Assembly: GCF_902826655.1 (NCBI RefSeq)
Contig: NZ_CADEFR010000004.1
Location: 62,001-126,000, forward strand
Source: an uncultured Methylibium sp.
GTDB taxonomy: Bacteria > Pseudomonadota > Gammaproteobacteria > Burkholderiales > Burkholderiaceae_C
Reading direction: 5' to 3'
Length of the DNA stretch: 64,000 bases
The translations under genes and the position numbers were made by a program. The notes below the pieces were generated by a model. That model did no database searches. It saw nothing but the letters and a program-made list of their open reading frames with translations, and was not told the DNA's origin. Below, in pieces: positions 1-9,005 of the stretch (within the stretch, counting starts at the first letter, position 1; every line of letters starts with the position of its first letter).

Positions 1-1002
1 CGGCTTGATGAACTGCCGCCCTTGCCGCTGGAGTGCCTCAATCAGCGGCAGCTCATGCAGCCCTTCGAGCGGTATCCACTGATCCGTCGTGAGCATCAGC
101 GACAGCGACTCGACCTGGTAGATGTGCTCCCGCTTGGCGTAGATCAGCGCCGCCATCACCACGCGCGGCTTGCGCTCGACGTCGGCATCCACGGCCTGCA
201 AGGTTGGACCGTAGGCGCGCTCCGCCCTCGCCCATGCCTTGTTGTCGATGTACAGGGGCGCATCGGGCATGTGCTTCACGCTGAGCCGGCGTCCGTACGC
301 AGTCGCCTCGACGCCGCTAAGCTGGCCGATCAGGATCGCCATCTTGAACTGCACGTCGGTCTCGGGTGACAGCAGCATCGACAGCCTTCGCCGCCGGCGC
401 TCGCCGATCTCATCAGCCTCGGCCGCCCGGAACTGCTCCGGAACGAACAGGCGCTCCTCCAGGGTTCCGCCCTTGAGGGTGACCCCTTGTGCCGCCGCCA
501 GCAGGTAGCGGCGGATGACGGCCTGCGAGCGCCGACCGTCCATGGCCGGGTACCAACGGTTGAAGCCAGCGCGGTCGTACAGGAAGTGGAGCACGGCCCG
601 CAGGCTCATGCGCTTGCGCGGTGCGTTGACCGCGGCTGGGTCCTCAGTCGCCTCGCGACAAGGCATCGACCGACCGGCCACGCGCGCAAGCGGGAATGCG
701 GTCCTGATCTCGACCTGCTCTGGCGCATGCTCGACGATCGCCTCCCCCAGAAGCTCGCCCAAGCCCGACGTGTCCGGCTCAGGCTCGAACGATTGGCATG
801 TCACGTGGTGCCGTCGACCGGTATCGGGCATGCGTTTGATGACGAACTCAGCGTGCTTGGCCACGTACATCTCGACGCCGCCGGGCACGCACATGCACCG
901 GGGCCGCTCGGAGGACTCGTAGACCCGGGCCAGCGCGTCCTGCAAGCGCGGATCCGATGCGGCGAATGACTGTCCCTTGATGAAGTAGCGCGCCGCGTCC
1001 AC
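1..1002 (-). CDS. DUF1173-family island protein (partial, runs off left edge)
   Basis: The reading frame is open from a GTG at 1002 to the left edge, so the C-terminus is missing. An AAGGAGAG ribosome-binding site sits about 5 nt before the GTG. The product begins MDAARYFIKG and contains LHFLYDRAGFNRWYP and LPLIEALQRQGRQFIKP, which I recognise as DUF1173, a family carried by integrative and conjugative elements of beta- and gammaproteobacteria. Its biochemical role is unknown. The next gene on the same strand (recombinase-like) ends about 20 bp upstream, so the two are probably co-transcribed. Family assignment is from memory of the conserved segments. Confidence 0.75.
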   Translation of the reverse strand, partial: MDAARYFIKGQSFAASDPRLQDALARVYESSERPRCMCVPGGVEMYVAKHAEFVIKRMPDTGRRHHVTCQSFEPEPDTSGLGELLGEAIVEHAPEQVEIRTAFPLARVAGRSMPCREATEDPAAVNAPRKRMSLRAVLHFLYDRAGFNRWYPAMDGRRSQAVIRRYLLAAAQGVTLKGGTLEERLFVPEQFRAAEADEIGERRRRRLSMLLSPETDVQFKMAILIGQLSGVEATAYGRRLSVKHMPDAPLYIDNKAWARAERAYGPTLQAVDADVERKPRVVMAALIYAKREHIYQVESLSLMLTTDQWIPLEGLHELPLIEALQRQGRQFIKP

Positions 1003-1023
1003 GAGTCTCTCCTTACCGGCCGC

Positions 1024-1935
1024 CTAGGCGATGTCCTTGACCAGGTACTCGATCGACGGCGCCGCGCGGCGCAGCAGGCGCTGGACGGAACGCTGGTGCA
1101 CGATGCCCAGGAGTTCTCCGACCTGGAATCGCGTCGCGCCACGCGCGAGCAACCGCTGCGCGACGTGCCTTCGCGCGGATTGCATCGTCATGCCGGGCAT
1201 GCCGGCCCTGACGAGGATGCGGCGATAGGTCGCCACGAGTACAGGGCAGATGGGGCGGGGATCGCTGTTGCTTCGCGCCTTCACTTCGAAGGACCGCCCG
1301 TCCTTCGTCAGAAAGAGGCTGCTGTCGGCCACCAGGCCTCGATAGCCGGGCTGTCCGCTCACGCCGAGGCCGCGGCGGAACCGCTCCTCGAGATAGGCAT
1401 CCAGTGCGCTGCGCAGGCGCTGGCTCAAGAAGTAGAGCGGCCGCCGTCCAGGCTGCCCGTCCTCGAGGTGCCCGATGTCGGCGCAGTCCCGGGCTTGCCC
1501 ATCCTGCGTCAGGTAGTCGCGCACCCGCAGGACCGCAATCTCCAGCGGCTTGGCGCCCGTGCTGAACAGCAGCAGCAGCAGCGCGACGTCCCGATTGGCG
1601 TTCTCGCTCTGCGACCGAAGAGACTTCAGCGCCTCGGCGAACTCCCCGTCCCAGCGGGGCATTCCGCGGTGAGCACCTGCGGCCGGGTCGAAGGCCTGAA
1701 CGGCCCTGAGCACGTCGTCACGCGCTGCTCGCAGCAGCGCCAAGCTCGACAGAGCGGCACCATTCAGCGTGCCGATGGGCGTCTGGCTGGCGGCCAGCCT
1801 GACCAGAGCCTTCACCTGCTTCTCGGCCGTCGATCTGGCAATGCCGTGTCGCGCACCGGCCTCGCGGTAGCTCAGTCTGCGCTCGAGCACATCGTGCAGG
1901 ATCTCGGTCGCTTGTCGGATCGTCCTTGGCTGCAT
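1024..1935 (-). CDS. tyrosine-recombinase-like island protein
   Basis: About 303 residues from the internal ATG at 1935 (MQPRTIRQAT); the frame stays open to 2007 but the upstream residues look non-coding. The N-terminal 60 residues resemble a helix-turn-helix (YREAGARHGIARSTAEKQV). The C-terminus (SARRHVAQRLLARGATRF, then VGELLGI) resembles the HxxR/LGH region of tyrosine recombinases, with the motif partly degenerate and no obvious final tyrosine. The position beside a DUF1173 gene is typical of island backbones. It may be a DNA-binding accessory factor rather than a working integrase. No strong ribosome-binding site was found, so the start is uncertain. Confidence 0.6.
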   Translation of the reverse strand: MQPRTIRQATEILHDVLERRLSYREAGARHGIARSTAEKQVKALVRLAASQTPIGTLNGAALSSLALLRAARDDVLRAVQAFDPAAGAHRGMPRWDGEFAEALKSLRSQSENANRDVALLLLLFSTGAKPLEIAVLRVRDYLTQDGQARDCADIGHLEDGQPGRRPLYFLSQRLRSALDAYLEERFRRGLGVSGQPGYRGLVADSSLFLTKDGRSFEVKARSNSDPRPICPVLVATYRRILVRAGMPGMTMQSARRHVAQRLLARGATRFQVGELLGIVHQRSVQRLLRRAAPSIEYLVKDIA

Positions 1936-2047
1936 GGCGGCACCGCTGATTGGGGTGCCCAGTCTTGTCCCGTCCGGGCCGCAATTGCCAGCGGAAATCC
2001 GCCCCAAACAGGGTCGAGTACAGGCGGCAGTGCCGGCAGAGCGGCCG

Positions 2048-3541
2048 CTAAACGGTCCCTTCCTCGTCGTCGACCAAGGGAAGGCGGAACGTGACGCGGG
2101 TTCCGCGGCCCGGCCTGGAGCGGATCCTCATCCGACCGCCGGCTCCGCTAACGCGCTCGCGCATGCCGGCCAACCCCAGGCTTCCACCGGGCACTTTGGC
2201 GGGATCGAAGCCGACGCCATCGTCGCGCACGGCGATCAGGACCTCGGCACTGCCGGGCGGTGCCGTCAGCGACACCTCCACCCGGCTCGCCGACGAGTGC
2301 TTGACGACGTTCGACAACGCTTCCTGCACGAGCCGGAACGCGACGATCGCGACCTGGCCCCTCATCGTGGGAAAGTCCGGCGGCACGTGCAGCACGAAGC
2401 GAATGGCCGGCACGAGCTGGTTGTACTCGCGCGTCATTTCCTGCAGCGCCCCGGTCAAGCCCAGGACGTCGATGACTTCGGGGCGAAGCTGCTTGATGAG
2501 GTCCCTCGCGCTCTTGTAGAGCCCGGCGATGGTGTCGGTGATCTCGGTTGCAGTCACGTTCACCTCGCGGGCCGTCGCGCCGCTCATTCCCGCGGAGACC
2601 TCGGCGATGTGCTGTGCCTTCGAGCGCAATCCGATCAGCGAGGCGTTCAGATGGTCATGGATCTCGACGGCGATGCGCTTCCTCTCGTCCTCGAGCTGCC
2701 GGTTGCTGCGCGCGATCAGCCGCCGGCGCTCGGCATCCGCGATGCGCGCTTGTTCCATCGCCGCCTGCAGGTCAGCAGTGCGGCTTTCGACGAGCGCTTG
2801 GAGCTCCTCGCGCCGAACCGACAGGCCATGCGCCATCTCGTTGATGGTCGCCTGCAGTTCGCCGAGTTCGCCGCTGGCGCCCGTTGGCAGCGTCACGTCG
2901 AAGCGCCCCTGCCGGATCTCGCGCAGCGCAGCCATGACCGCGCGCAGCGGCTCTCTCAGGCGCAGCGCGAGCGTGAGCCCGGCCAGGACGCTGATGGCCG
3001 CGGCAAACAGCACCGCGGCCGCCCCATAGGCGATGCGGCGCAGGCGCTGCTGGACGATCGGCTCGCTGGACATGCGCACCGTCACCTTGCCGACCACGCG
3101 TCCCTCGCTGGTCGCGGCATCCGGCACCGTGCCGCTGGCGGCCGCCCCCGAGTTGTCCAGCAAGTCGAGCGCGAACACGTCGGCGCGCATTTCCCTCTCG
3201 AAGGTGAGACTCGCCTGCCGGTTCAGCGCTTGCGCCGCGGCGACCACTCGTCCGCTGGGGTCGCGCAAGTGGATCGACGCGATGGTGGGGTCCGACTCGA
3301 CCAGGCGCTGAATGCTGCGCTCCAGCGAAGCGCTGTTCCCCGACACCAGGCCGTACTGGCCTGTCTGCGCCAGCGAAGATGCGATCAATGCGCCTCGCTC
3401 CCGCACTGCCTCGATCGCTTCGTCCTGGCCGCTGACGTACAGCGCCGCGGTGATCACCAGGAACATGAGAAGCGCAGGTACGCTTGCCACCATCACCAAG
3501 CGCGTGGTGATGCCCCAGTGCGATGGCCACGGTGTGCGCAT
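2048..3541 (-). CDS. NarX/UhpB-type sensor histidine kinase
   Basis: Two membrane helices (about residues 12-38 and 168-195 from the ATG at 3541) flank a 130-residue periplasmic sensor region, followed by HAMP and coiled-coil segments. A HisKA_3 dimerisation motif, ERKRIAVEIHDHLNASL, puts the phospho-acceptor His near residue 295. The C-terminal HATPase has EALSNVVKHS, DDGVGFDP and GSLGLAGMRERV. The start at 3541 was chosen because it follows the stop of the upstream binding-protein gene by one base; an in-frame ATG at 3574 would overlap it. Its natural partner is the NarL-type response regulator at 7588-8292. Co-transcription with a periplasmic binding protein and TonB receptor suggests it senses what that receptor or binding protein binds. 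Confidence 0.9.
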   Translation of the reverse strand: MRTPWPSHWGITTRLVMVASVPALLMFLVITAALYVSGQDEAIEAVRERGALIASSLAQTGQYGLVSGNSASLERSIQRLVESDPTIASIHLRDPSGRVVAAAQALNRQASLTFEREMRADVFALDLLDNSGAAASGTVPDAATSEGRVVGKVTVRMSSEPIVQQRLRRIAYGAAAVLFAAAISVLAGLTLALRLREPLRAVMAALREIRQGRFDVTLPTGASGELGELQATINEMAHGLSVRREELQALVESRTADLQAAMEQARIADAERRRLIARSNRQLEDERKRIAVEIHDHLNASLIGLRSKAQHIAEVSAGMSGATAREVNVTATEITDTIAGLYKSARDLIKQLRPEVIDVLGLTGALQEMTREYNQLVPAIRFVLHVPPDFPTMRGQVAIVAFRLVQEALSNVVKHSSASRVEVSLTAPPGSAEVLIAVRDDGVGFDPAKVPGGSLGLAGMRERVSGAGGRMRIRSRPGRGTRVTFRLPLVDDEEGTV

Positions 3542-3542
3542 G

Positions 3543-4493
3543 TCAGCGTACCGGGCTGGCGAAGCCCCGGGCATCGTTGTCGATGGGAATGTTCATGGAT
3601 CGGGCCACGCTCTCATTTACCGCCACGCGCCAGTAGATCGGGTACTGCGCACCTGGCTGCTGGCCGTTCGCCAGTTGCTCGATCAGCATGCTGGCCTGCG
3701 CCACTACCTCGTCAACCGTCGAATAGACCGACGCCAGCGTGCCGGCGCGAACTAGCGCCGACGAAAACCCCACCACGGCCTGCCCGCGTCGATACGTCGC
3801 TTTGAGCAGGCTCTGCACATTCTCCGGCGAGAAGATCGCGCGGTCCGGCACAGCGAGCAGCACGTTCGCCGAGGCGAGCCGGTTGAGGGCACGGATCGGG
3901 TTGTCGCCTCGTTCCATGCGTTGGATGTCCACGTCCAGGTCAACGCTGCGCGCCGCCGAGCGGATAAGCGGCTCGATGTGGGCTGTGTTCTCGGTGAGCA
4001 GAACGCCTACCCTCACCTGCCGTCGGAAGATCAGGCGGATCAGCATCATCTGCTGCGCCGGCGCGGCCTCGGCGTATACCGCGCTGAGCGGAGCCCGGCG
4101 ACGCTCGGCGCTCGCCGCGGCGACCGTCGCGCGGAAGGACTCGTTCGACGACAGCAGGGCCAGCAAGGGGCTGTTCGATCCAGCCTCCAGCAGCGCCTTC
4201 AGCGCATCGGCGCCCAAGGCCACGTGGACCGCTGCGCCGGGCCGCGCAAGGAGCCGGCGCGCGTCGGTGTCGACCGTGGTCGACGGGAAGCGCTTGATCA
4301 AGGCGGCAAGCGTCTCGCGCGCAGCCGGTGTCGGCTGGTCCGCCATGAGCACGCGCAACTCGGCGGGCGCGGCATTCGCGAGGGGTGCGCCGAAGCACAT
4401 GCTCAGCGCGAGCATGCCCAGAGAGCGTCGACTGCTGGTCGCCGTGTGCTGAAGGTCCTGCGTTATGTTTTTTCTTGGCACGAGTGGCGGCAT
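3543..4493 (-). CDS. periplasmic ABC-type substrate-binding protein (sensor-linked)
   Basis: 316 residues with a signal peptide ending near AAPAELRVL (residues 25-45). The body matches the ABC substrate-binding (TrpX/YtfQ-like) fold in pattern: VHVALGADALKALL, VRVGVLLTEN, VVGFSSALVRAGTLASVYSTVDEVVAQASMLIEQLANGQQPG, then an APIYWRVAVN-like segment (seen as YPIYWRVAVNESVARS). No permease or ATPase lies next to it. Instead it is sandwiched between a TonB receptor and a histidine kinase, so it probably acts as a ligand-presenting sensory protein. The kinase start is one base past its stop, indicating translational coupling. Ligand unknown. Confidence 0.8.
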   Translation of the reverse strand: MPPLVPRKNITQDLQHTATSSRRSLGMLALSMCFGAPLANAAPAELRVLMADQPTPAARETLAALIKRFPSTTVDTDARRLLARPGAAVHVALGADALKALLEAGSNSPLLALLSSNESFRATVAAASAERRRAPLSAVYAEAAPAQQMMLIRLIFRRQVRVGVLLTENTAHIEPLIRSAARSVDLDVDIQRMERGDNPIRALNRLASANVLLAVPDRAIFSPENVQSLLKATYRRGQAVVGFSSALVRAGTLASVYSTVDEVVAQASMLIEQLANGQQPGAQYPIYWRVAVNESVARSMNIPIDNDARGFASPVR

Positions 4494-4529
4494 CCATGCA
4501 TGCGCTACGGGTCTGCTTGCCCGCTCACG

Positions 4530-6656
4530 TCAGAAGCTCACCCTGAGTTGCCCAAGCACTTGCCAACGACTGTCGTAGGCCGCCCGCAACGTGTTGGCGG
4601 CTCCGAAGTCGCGGAAGTACGTTTGTTGTGGGTTGTCCAAGCGACGGGCCGTCAACGAGACTTCCGCCTTGCCCGCCGCCAATCCGACGCGCTTGCTGAC
4701 CGTGAGGTCGGTCCGCCCGTACGAGGACTGCCCAAGCCCGTCGCCCGCGGCGCCGAAGTACGCGATCGACGCCGCCCACCCGTCCCCGAACCCTTTCCAC
4801 GTGCCGATCGAGCCGCTATGCCTCGAGTACTGCGTCGTCTCGAGAGGGTTCGTGGCGCCATGGTTGCTGAGATAGGCGTAGTTGAGGAACACCGTCCAGT
4901 CGGCGGTGATTGCTGCGTTCGCCTGCAGCTCGACACCGGTCAGGTGCACGGCGCCGCTGTTCGTCGGCTTGAAGCTGGACAGCTGCAGCTTCTCGGAGAT
5001 GAGGCTCGACAGCTCGTCATCGAACGCCTTGACGTCAACGAGGAGGCCATACGCGGGAACGTTCAGCAGGTACCCGACCTCGACCGAGCGAATGCGCTCG
5101 CTTTGCAACCCGCCTGGCGAGCGGGCGCTCTGAAACAAGCGAACCGTCGAAGAGCCGTTCAGTGCGGGGGCTGCCTCGGTCAGCGTGTACGTCCAGTTCG
5201 CTCGCTGCTCCTGGACGTCGGGCGTTCGGGTTCCGCGAGACCACACGAATCGCAGCGTCTGCAGGTCGGAGAGTCGATAGTTGGCCGCGACGCGCGGCGA
5301 GAACGAGGACCCGCTGAGCTCGTCGCGCTCGGCGTAGGCACCGAGGTTGATCGCCAGATCGGGCACGGGACGGTACTCCAGGTTGCCGAAGGCACGCCAT
5401 ACCGTGTTGGCCAGGTCGGTGCCCAGATAGGTCGCGCTTGATCCGCTGTGGCGCCGGACGCCCGCACCTGCGACGAACCTTGCTTGTTCCGAGACCACGT
5501 AGGTGTCCTGCATTTCCAGGTCGGCCCTCCGCTGCTCGAGACCCTGCTCTGCCGTGCCGCAGGTGGGCGTGGTCGCGGACGAGCCGAGGGCGCGGATCGC
5601 CGCGATGGCCGCCGCCGCGAGCGCGTCGTCCGCCGGCGTGCCGCCGGTGGGCAGGCGACCCGCAAGGATGGCGCCAGCGTAGCTCGGGTTGGCTCGGTAC
5701 ACGGCGAACATCTCGGGAAGGAACATCGCCGTGGGATAGCACGTGCGCCAGGACTGCTCGATCTTGTCGGTCCACACGTACGCGCGCACTTGGAACTGGT
5801 GCGTCGGAGCGAAGCTGTGAGTCAGCGTTGCCGAGACATAGGTGTCGCGCGGCTTCGCATCCGGATAGGTAATGCCGCCGGCGTCGACGCCGGGAACCTC
5901 CTTGGTCCCGCTGACGTATCCGGCATTGATGTCCAAGTTCGTCGCCGACCCGAATGGCTTGACAGCGCGGAAGTTCACGCGCGTCATCCGCAGGCTGTCG
6001 TGATCTGCGCCCGCACGCTGCTGAACGTCGTAGCCCCCATCCCGTTCGTGGTTGAGCGTCAGCCGCATGTCGATGTCGCCGAGCTGCGCACCCAACCGGA
6101 AGGTCGCTGCCGCAACACCGTTGCCGCCCTTCTCGACCGACGCGAAGACCCTCTCCACGTCGCGCGGATGGCGGCTGATGATGTTCACGATCGCCAGCAG
6201 TGAGTTCGGCCCGTAGGCCGCCGAGTTCGGACCGCGGGTGACCTCGATCCGGTCGACGTCGTCGATCGCGATCGGAAGGTTCGTCCAGTCCACTCGCGCA
6301 AACAACGGCTGATACACCGACACGCCGTCGATCAACACGTTCATGCGCCGCGGGACGAGCACGTTGGTCCCGTGGTAGTTGATCCGATAGTCGGGCCCGC
6401 TGGCCTGCGTGATCGCCATCCCCGGGACCAGCCGAAGCGCCTCCGGGATCGAACGAATGCCAAACTTGTGCAGCATGTCTGCCGTGATGACCGTGACGCT
6501 CGCGGGCACGTCTTGAAGCGATTGCCGCAGCCGCGTGGGCGTCAACACGGTCGGGTACAGGTCTGCGTCCGCGGGGATCTCCGCGGCGCCTGCTGCTGCG
6601 CACAGTCCAGCGGTCAGCCCGAGGCCGACCGAGGACAAGACACGGTGCAGCTTCAT
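4530..6656 (-). CDS. TonB-dependent outer-membrane receptor
   Basis: 708 residues with an N-terminal signal peptide ending at AAAGAAEIP. The plug domain (about 40-160) has VPASVTVITADMLHKFGI, IPEALRLVPGM, MNVLIDGVSVYQPL and RIEVTRGPNSAAYGPNSLLAIVNI. A 22-strand-type barrel follows, closing with a terminal aromatic residue (LGQLRVSF). Ligand cannot be told from sequence; the gene lies outside the cobalamin operon and is not riboswitch-linked. It shares a leftward operon with a CPBP protease (4 bp upstream) and with a binding protein and histidine kinase downstream, suggesting a receptor whose occupancy is monitored by the two-component system. Confidence 0.92.
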   Translation of the reverse strand: MKLHRVLSSVGLGLTAGLCAAAGAAEIPADADLYPTVLTPTRLRQSLQDVPASVTVITADMLHKFGIRSIPEALRLVPGMAITQASGPDYRINYHGTNVLVPRRMNVLIDGVSVYQPLFARVDWTNLPIAIDDVDRIEVTRGPNSAAYGPNSLLAIVNIISRHPRDVERVFASVEKGGNGVAAATFRLGAQLGDIDMRLTLNHERDGGYDVQQRAGADHDSLRMTRVNFRAVKPFGSATNLDINAGYVSGTKEVPGVDAGGITYPDAKPRDTYVSATLTHSFAPTHQFQVRAYVWTDKIEQSWRTCYPTAMFLPEMFAVYRANPSYAGAILAGRLPTGGTPADDALAAAAIAAIRALGSSATTPTCGTAEQGLEQRRADLEMQDTYVVSEQARFVAGAGVRRHSGSSATYLGTDLANTVWRAFGNLEYRPVPDLAINLGAYAERDELSGSSFSPRVAANYRLSDLQTLRFVWSRGTRTPDVQEQRANWTYTLTEAAPALNGSSTVRLFQSARSPGGLQSERIRSVEVGYLLNVPAYGLLVDVKAFDDELSSLISEKLQLSSFKPTNSGAVHLTGVELQANAAITADWTVFLNYAYLSNHGATNPLETTQYSRHSGSIGTWKGFGDGWAASIAYFGAAGDGLGQSSYGRTDLTVSKRVGLAAGKAEVSLTARRLDNPQQTYFRDFGAANTLRAAYDSRWQVLGQLRVSF

Positions 6657-6660
6657 CGCC

Positions 6661-7548
6661 CTACCCCTTTAGAGCGGGGTACGTGAACGCCAGAAAGTGC
6701 GTGGCGTTCACGCCGAAGTGGACGAGGATGGGGGCCTCGATGCGGTTCGTCCTGGCGTACACGGCGGCGTAGCCGATGCCCGCCAGAGCCGCCATCACGA
6801 TCATCGACGTCCCGCCTGCGGCGTGCGCGATGCCGAAGAGCAGGCCCGAGACCACGATCGCGACGATGGCACCGGCGCGCCACGATGCGCCCCCCGGCTC
6901 GGCTTGGCCGGCGCGCATGCCGCGCAGGGGATCCTGGACGAGCGCGCGGAAGAAGGCCTCCTCGGCCACGCAAGTGAGGAACAGATTCGTCGCGAGAAAG
7001 AGCAGCGCCTGCGCGGGCAACTTCGGCTCGAAGCGGACCAGGCCGCTCGCCAGAGCGGCACCGAGCACGATGACCGTGGTCAGGGCGTATCCCGCTGCCG
7101 TCTCGGCGGCCAAGCGGCCGACACGATCGCCGCGCCGGAGCTTGGGCGACAGCAGCGCAAGCAAGACCAGTCCGACCGAACCCTTGTCGAAGTTCAGGTA
7201 CTGGGTGAAGGGCTTCGCGTCGGGTGAGAACTGCACCCCGTCGATCACGATCGGGTTGTTGAAGCCGGGTACCTTGTGCAGCGCAAGCGCCAGGCACAGC
7301 AGCAACAGCAACGCGAACGCCAGCCAGTACATGACCTTGCGGGTTGCGCGGGTCACGCACAGAGCCAGTGCGACGAGCACGATCAACGCGACAACGGCGC
7401 TGACCTGCAGGAACCCTTGGACGAAGGCCGCAACGACTGCGACTGCGTAGACCACGGCCCACGGATGCACGCGAAGCTTCGCGACGGACAGCGGCGGCAG
7501 CCAGGCCGCGCAGATGGACACGACAAGCAGAACGAACGGCACGGGCAT
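6661..7548 (-). CDS. CPBP-family intramembrane glutamic protease
   Basis: 295 residues, about eight hydrophobic segments. The CPBP signature is complete: EEAFFRAL (EExxxR motif), FGIAHAAGG (FxxxH) and HFGVNATHF (HxxxN type) in order in the C-terminal half. Family members cleave prenylated or other membrane peptides, and some protect against self-made bacteriocins. Here the gene heads the leftward operon with the TonB receptor 4 bp downstream. Its role in this sensory cluster is unknown; processing of an anti-sigma or receptor-associated protein is only a guess. Confidence 0.88.
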   Translation of the reverse strand: MPVPFVLLVVSICAAWLPPLSVAKLRVHPWAVVYAVAVVAAFVQGFLQVSAVVALIVLVALALCVTRATRKVMYWLAFALLLLLCLALALHKVPGFNNPIVIDGVQFSPDAKPFTQYLNFDKGSVGLVLLALLSPKLRRGDRVGRLAAETAAGYALTTVIVLGAALASGLVRFEPKLPAQALLFLATNLFLTCVAEEAFFRALVQDPLRGMRAGQAEPGGASWRAGAIVAIVVSGLLFGIAHAAGGTSMIVMAALAGIGYAAVYARTNRIEAPILVHFGVNATHFLAFTYPALKG

Positions 7549-7587
7549 CGTGCACTCTCCCTTTTTGTTGCTGACCCGGCCGCGAAA

Positions 7588-8292
7588 CTAGGTCTCGATG
7601 ATGTGGTGGCGGATCGCCAACCTCGTGATGTCGGCCGACCTCTGAACGCCCAGCTTGTCCTTCACGGCCTGCACGACAAGCGAGATCGTCTTCCTCGATA
7701 GGCTGAGGCTGCCGGCAATCTCTTCGATCGTCTGGCCCTGGGCCAGGCGTCGGAACACGTCCAACTCGCGGGCATCGAGCTTTGCTCGCGGGGAGTCGTC
7801 ACCACCTCTCACGCCCATCAGAGCCAGCCTCTCGGCGATCTCGGGCAGGAAGTGGATCTTCCCTTGCTGAACCTGGCCGATCACATCGGCCAATAGGTCG
7901 GTGGGCTGCACCTTCGGCACGAACCCCCGGCCCCCGAGCCGGTAGGCTTCGCGCACGATCTCGTCCTGGTCGTACTGTGTGTAGAAGACGATGCGCGCGT
8001 CGGGATCGATTCCGAGGATCTCGCGCGCAGCGTCAAGCCCGGTTGACGACTGCCCGAAGCCGACGTCCATCACGACGACGTCGGGCTTGTGTTGCCGGTA
8101 CTCGCGAACAGCATCGGCAATCGCGGACGCGTGCCCGACCACCTCGATGCCCCGCTTCCCGAGCGCAAGGGTCAGCCCCTCGATGATGAGGGGGTGATCA
8201 TCGGCAATGAGGATTCGAATGGGCTGCATGCGTCGACGCGATCGAGTGGCTTGGGTCGTCATGTGAACCGCAGCAGATCTTTTATAGCTCAT
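7588..8292 (-). CDS. NarL/FixJ-type response regulator
   Basis: Receiver domain with acidic pair (ILIADDHPLI), phospho-acceptor Asp in DVVVMDVGFG and Lys in FVPKVQP, followed by a LuxR-type HTH (LDVFRRLAQGQTIEEIAGSL, then LSRKTISLVV). It should be phosphorylated by the HisKA_3 kinase encoded downstream at 2048-3541. The frame opens at 8292, but ATGs at 8262 and 8229 (MQPIRILIADD) are alternatives; 8229 gives the canonical receiver start and none has a clear ribosome-binding site. It leads the leftward operon and is divergent from a second signalling pair. Confidence 0.9.
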   Translation of the reverse strand: MSYKRSAAVHMTTQATRSRRRMQPIRILIADDHPLIIEGLTLALGKRGIEVVGHASAIADAVREYRQHKPDVVVMDVGFGQSSTGLDAAREILGIDPDARIVFYTQYDQDEIVREAYRLGGRGFVPKVQPTDLLADVIGQVQQGKIHFLPEIAERLALMGVRGGDDSPRAKLDARELDVFRRLAQGQTIEEIAGSLSLSRKTISLVVQAVKDKLGVQRSADITRLAIRHHIIET

Positions 8293-8462
8293 GATCTAGT
8301 AACTGTCTGAGACAACTTCGGGTGCCATGATGTTACTTTTTATGGTGGCACTACGTAACCTACTTCGACTACGATTGTGGTCCTGCGCGAGCCTCGCACG
8401 CTCGCGGACAAGGGGCGACTCAGCGCCCACCGCGCTGACGTCTCCCGCTGATAGGAGGACTC
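8293..8462. promoter_or_regulatory. divergent intergenic promoter region
   Basis: This 170-bp spacer between two divergent signalling operons is markedly more AT-rich than its surroundings. It contains GTTAC at 8332 and a matching GTAAC about 20 bp later around a T-run, a plausible operator or promoter core. A consensus AGGAGG at 8455-8460 serves the GTG start at 8463. No exact promoter hexamers can be assigned. Confidence 0.45.
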
Positions 8463-9002
8463 GTGGTGATGGCCAGTCGACAAGACGGGCCGTCTTTGAC
8501 GGCCAGCACGCGATCTACTCGGGTCGCGTCGGCAGGTTCGCGCCGTGTCGAGCGAGATGGCGAGTCACCCTGCGAAGGCGACACGCTGGTAACGCAGGGC
8601 AATGAGCTGCGGCCGCGGATCGCGGCGCTCGACGACGATCTCGCCGCAGTCGCCTCCGTCACGGCGATCCTCACCCAGAGCGGCTTCGACGTCGTACCGT
8701 ACACCGAAGCGACGCAGCTCGAGCGCGCTTCGAGGACCGCGCCATTCGCGGCCTATGTACTCGACTGGTACCTCGGCAGCACAACCGCAGCTGGACTCAT
8801 CGACGCTCTGCGGCGCAGCCCTGCGTCGGCTCACTCGCCGATATTTCTCCTGTCGGGCAACCTCGCGGTCGGGGGCGTGCCGACAGATGAAGCGCTCGCA
8901 CGCACCATCGATCGCCACCGGGTGCAATACCGCGCGAAGCCATACTCGGGGGTGAAACTCGCCGCAGATCTGCGGCTGGCCCTCGGCGATCGCAAGGCCT
9001 GA
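8463..9002 (+). CDS. stand-alone receiver-domain response regulator
   Basis: 179 residues beginning at a GTG preceded by AGGAGG at 4-nt spacing. The first 50 residues are charged and disordered-looking; the receiver domain follows (IAALDDDLAAV acidic pair; AYVLDWYLG with phospho-acceptor Asp; YRAKPYSG conserved Lys). There is no output domain. It is followed 3 bp later by a histidine kinase, so the two likely form a kinase/single-domain relay feeding the neighbouring NarL-type regulator or acting by protein contact. Confidence 0.85.
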   Translation: MVMASRQDGPSLTASTRSTRVASAGSRRVERDGESPCEGDTLVTQGNELRPRIAALDDDLAAVASVTAILTQSGFDVVPYTEATQLERASRTAPFAAYVLDWYLGSTTAAGLIDALRRSPASAHSPIFLLSGNLAVGGVPTDEALARTIDRHRVQYRAKPYSGVKLAADLRLALGDRKA

Positions 9003-9005
9003 CGC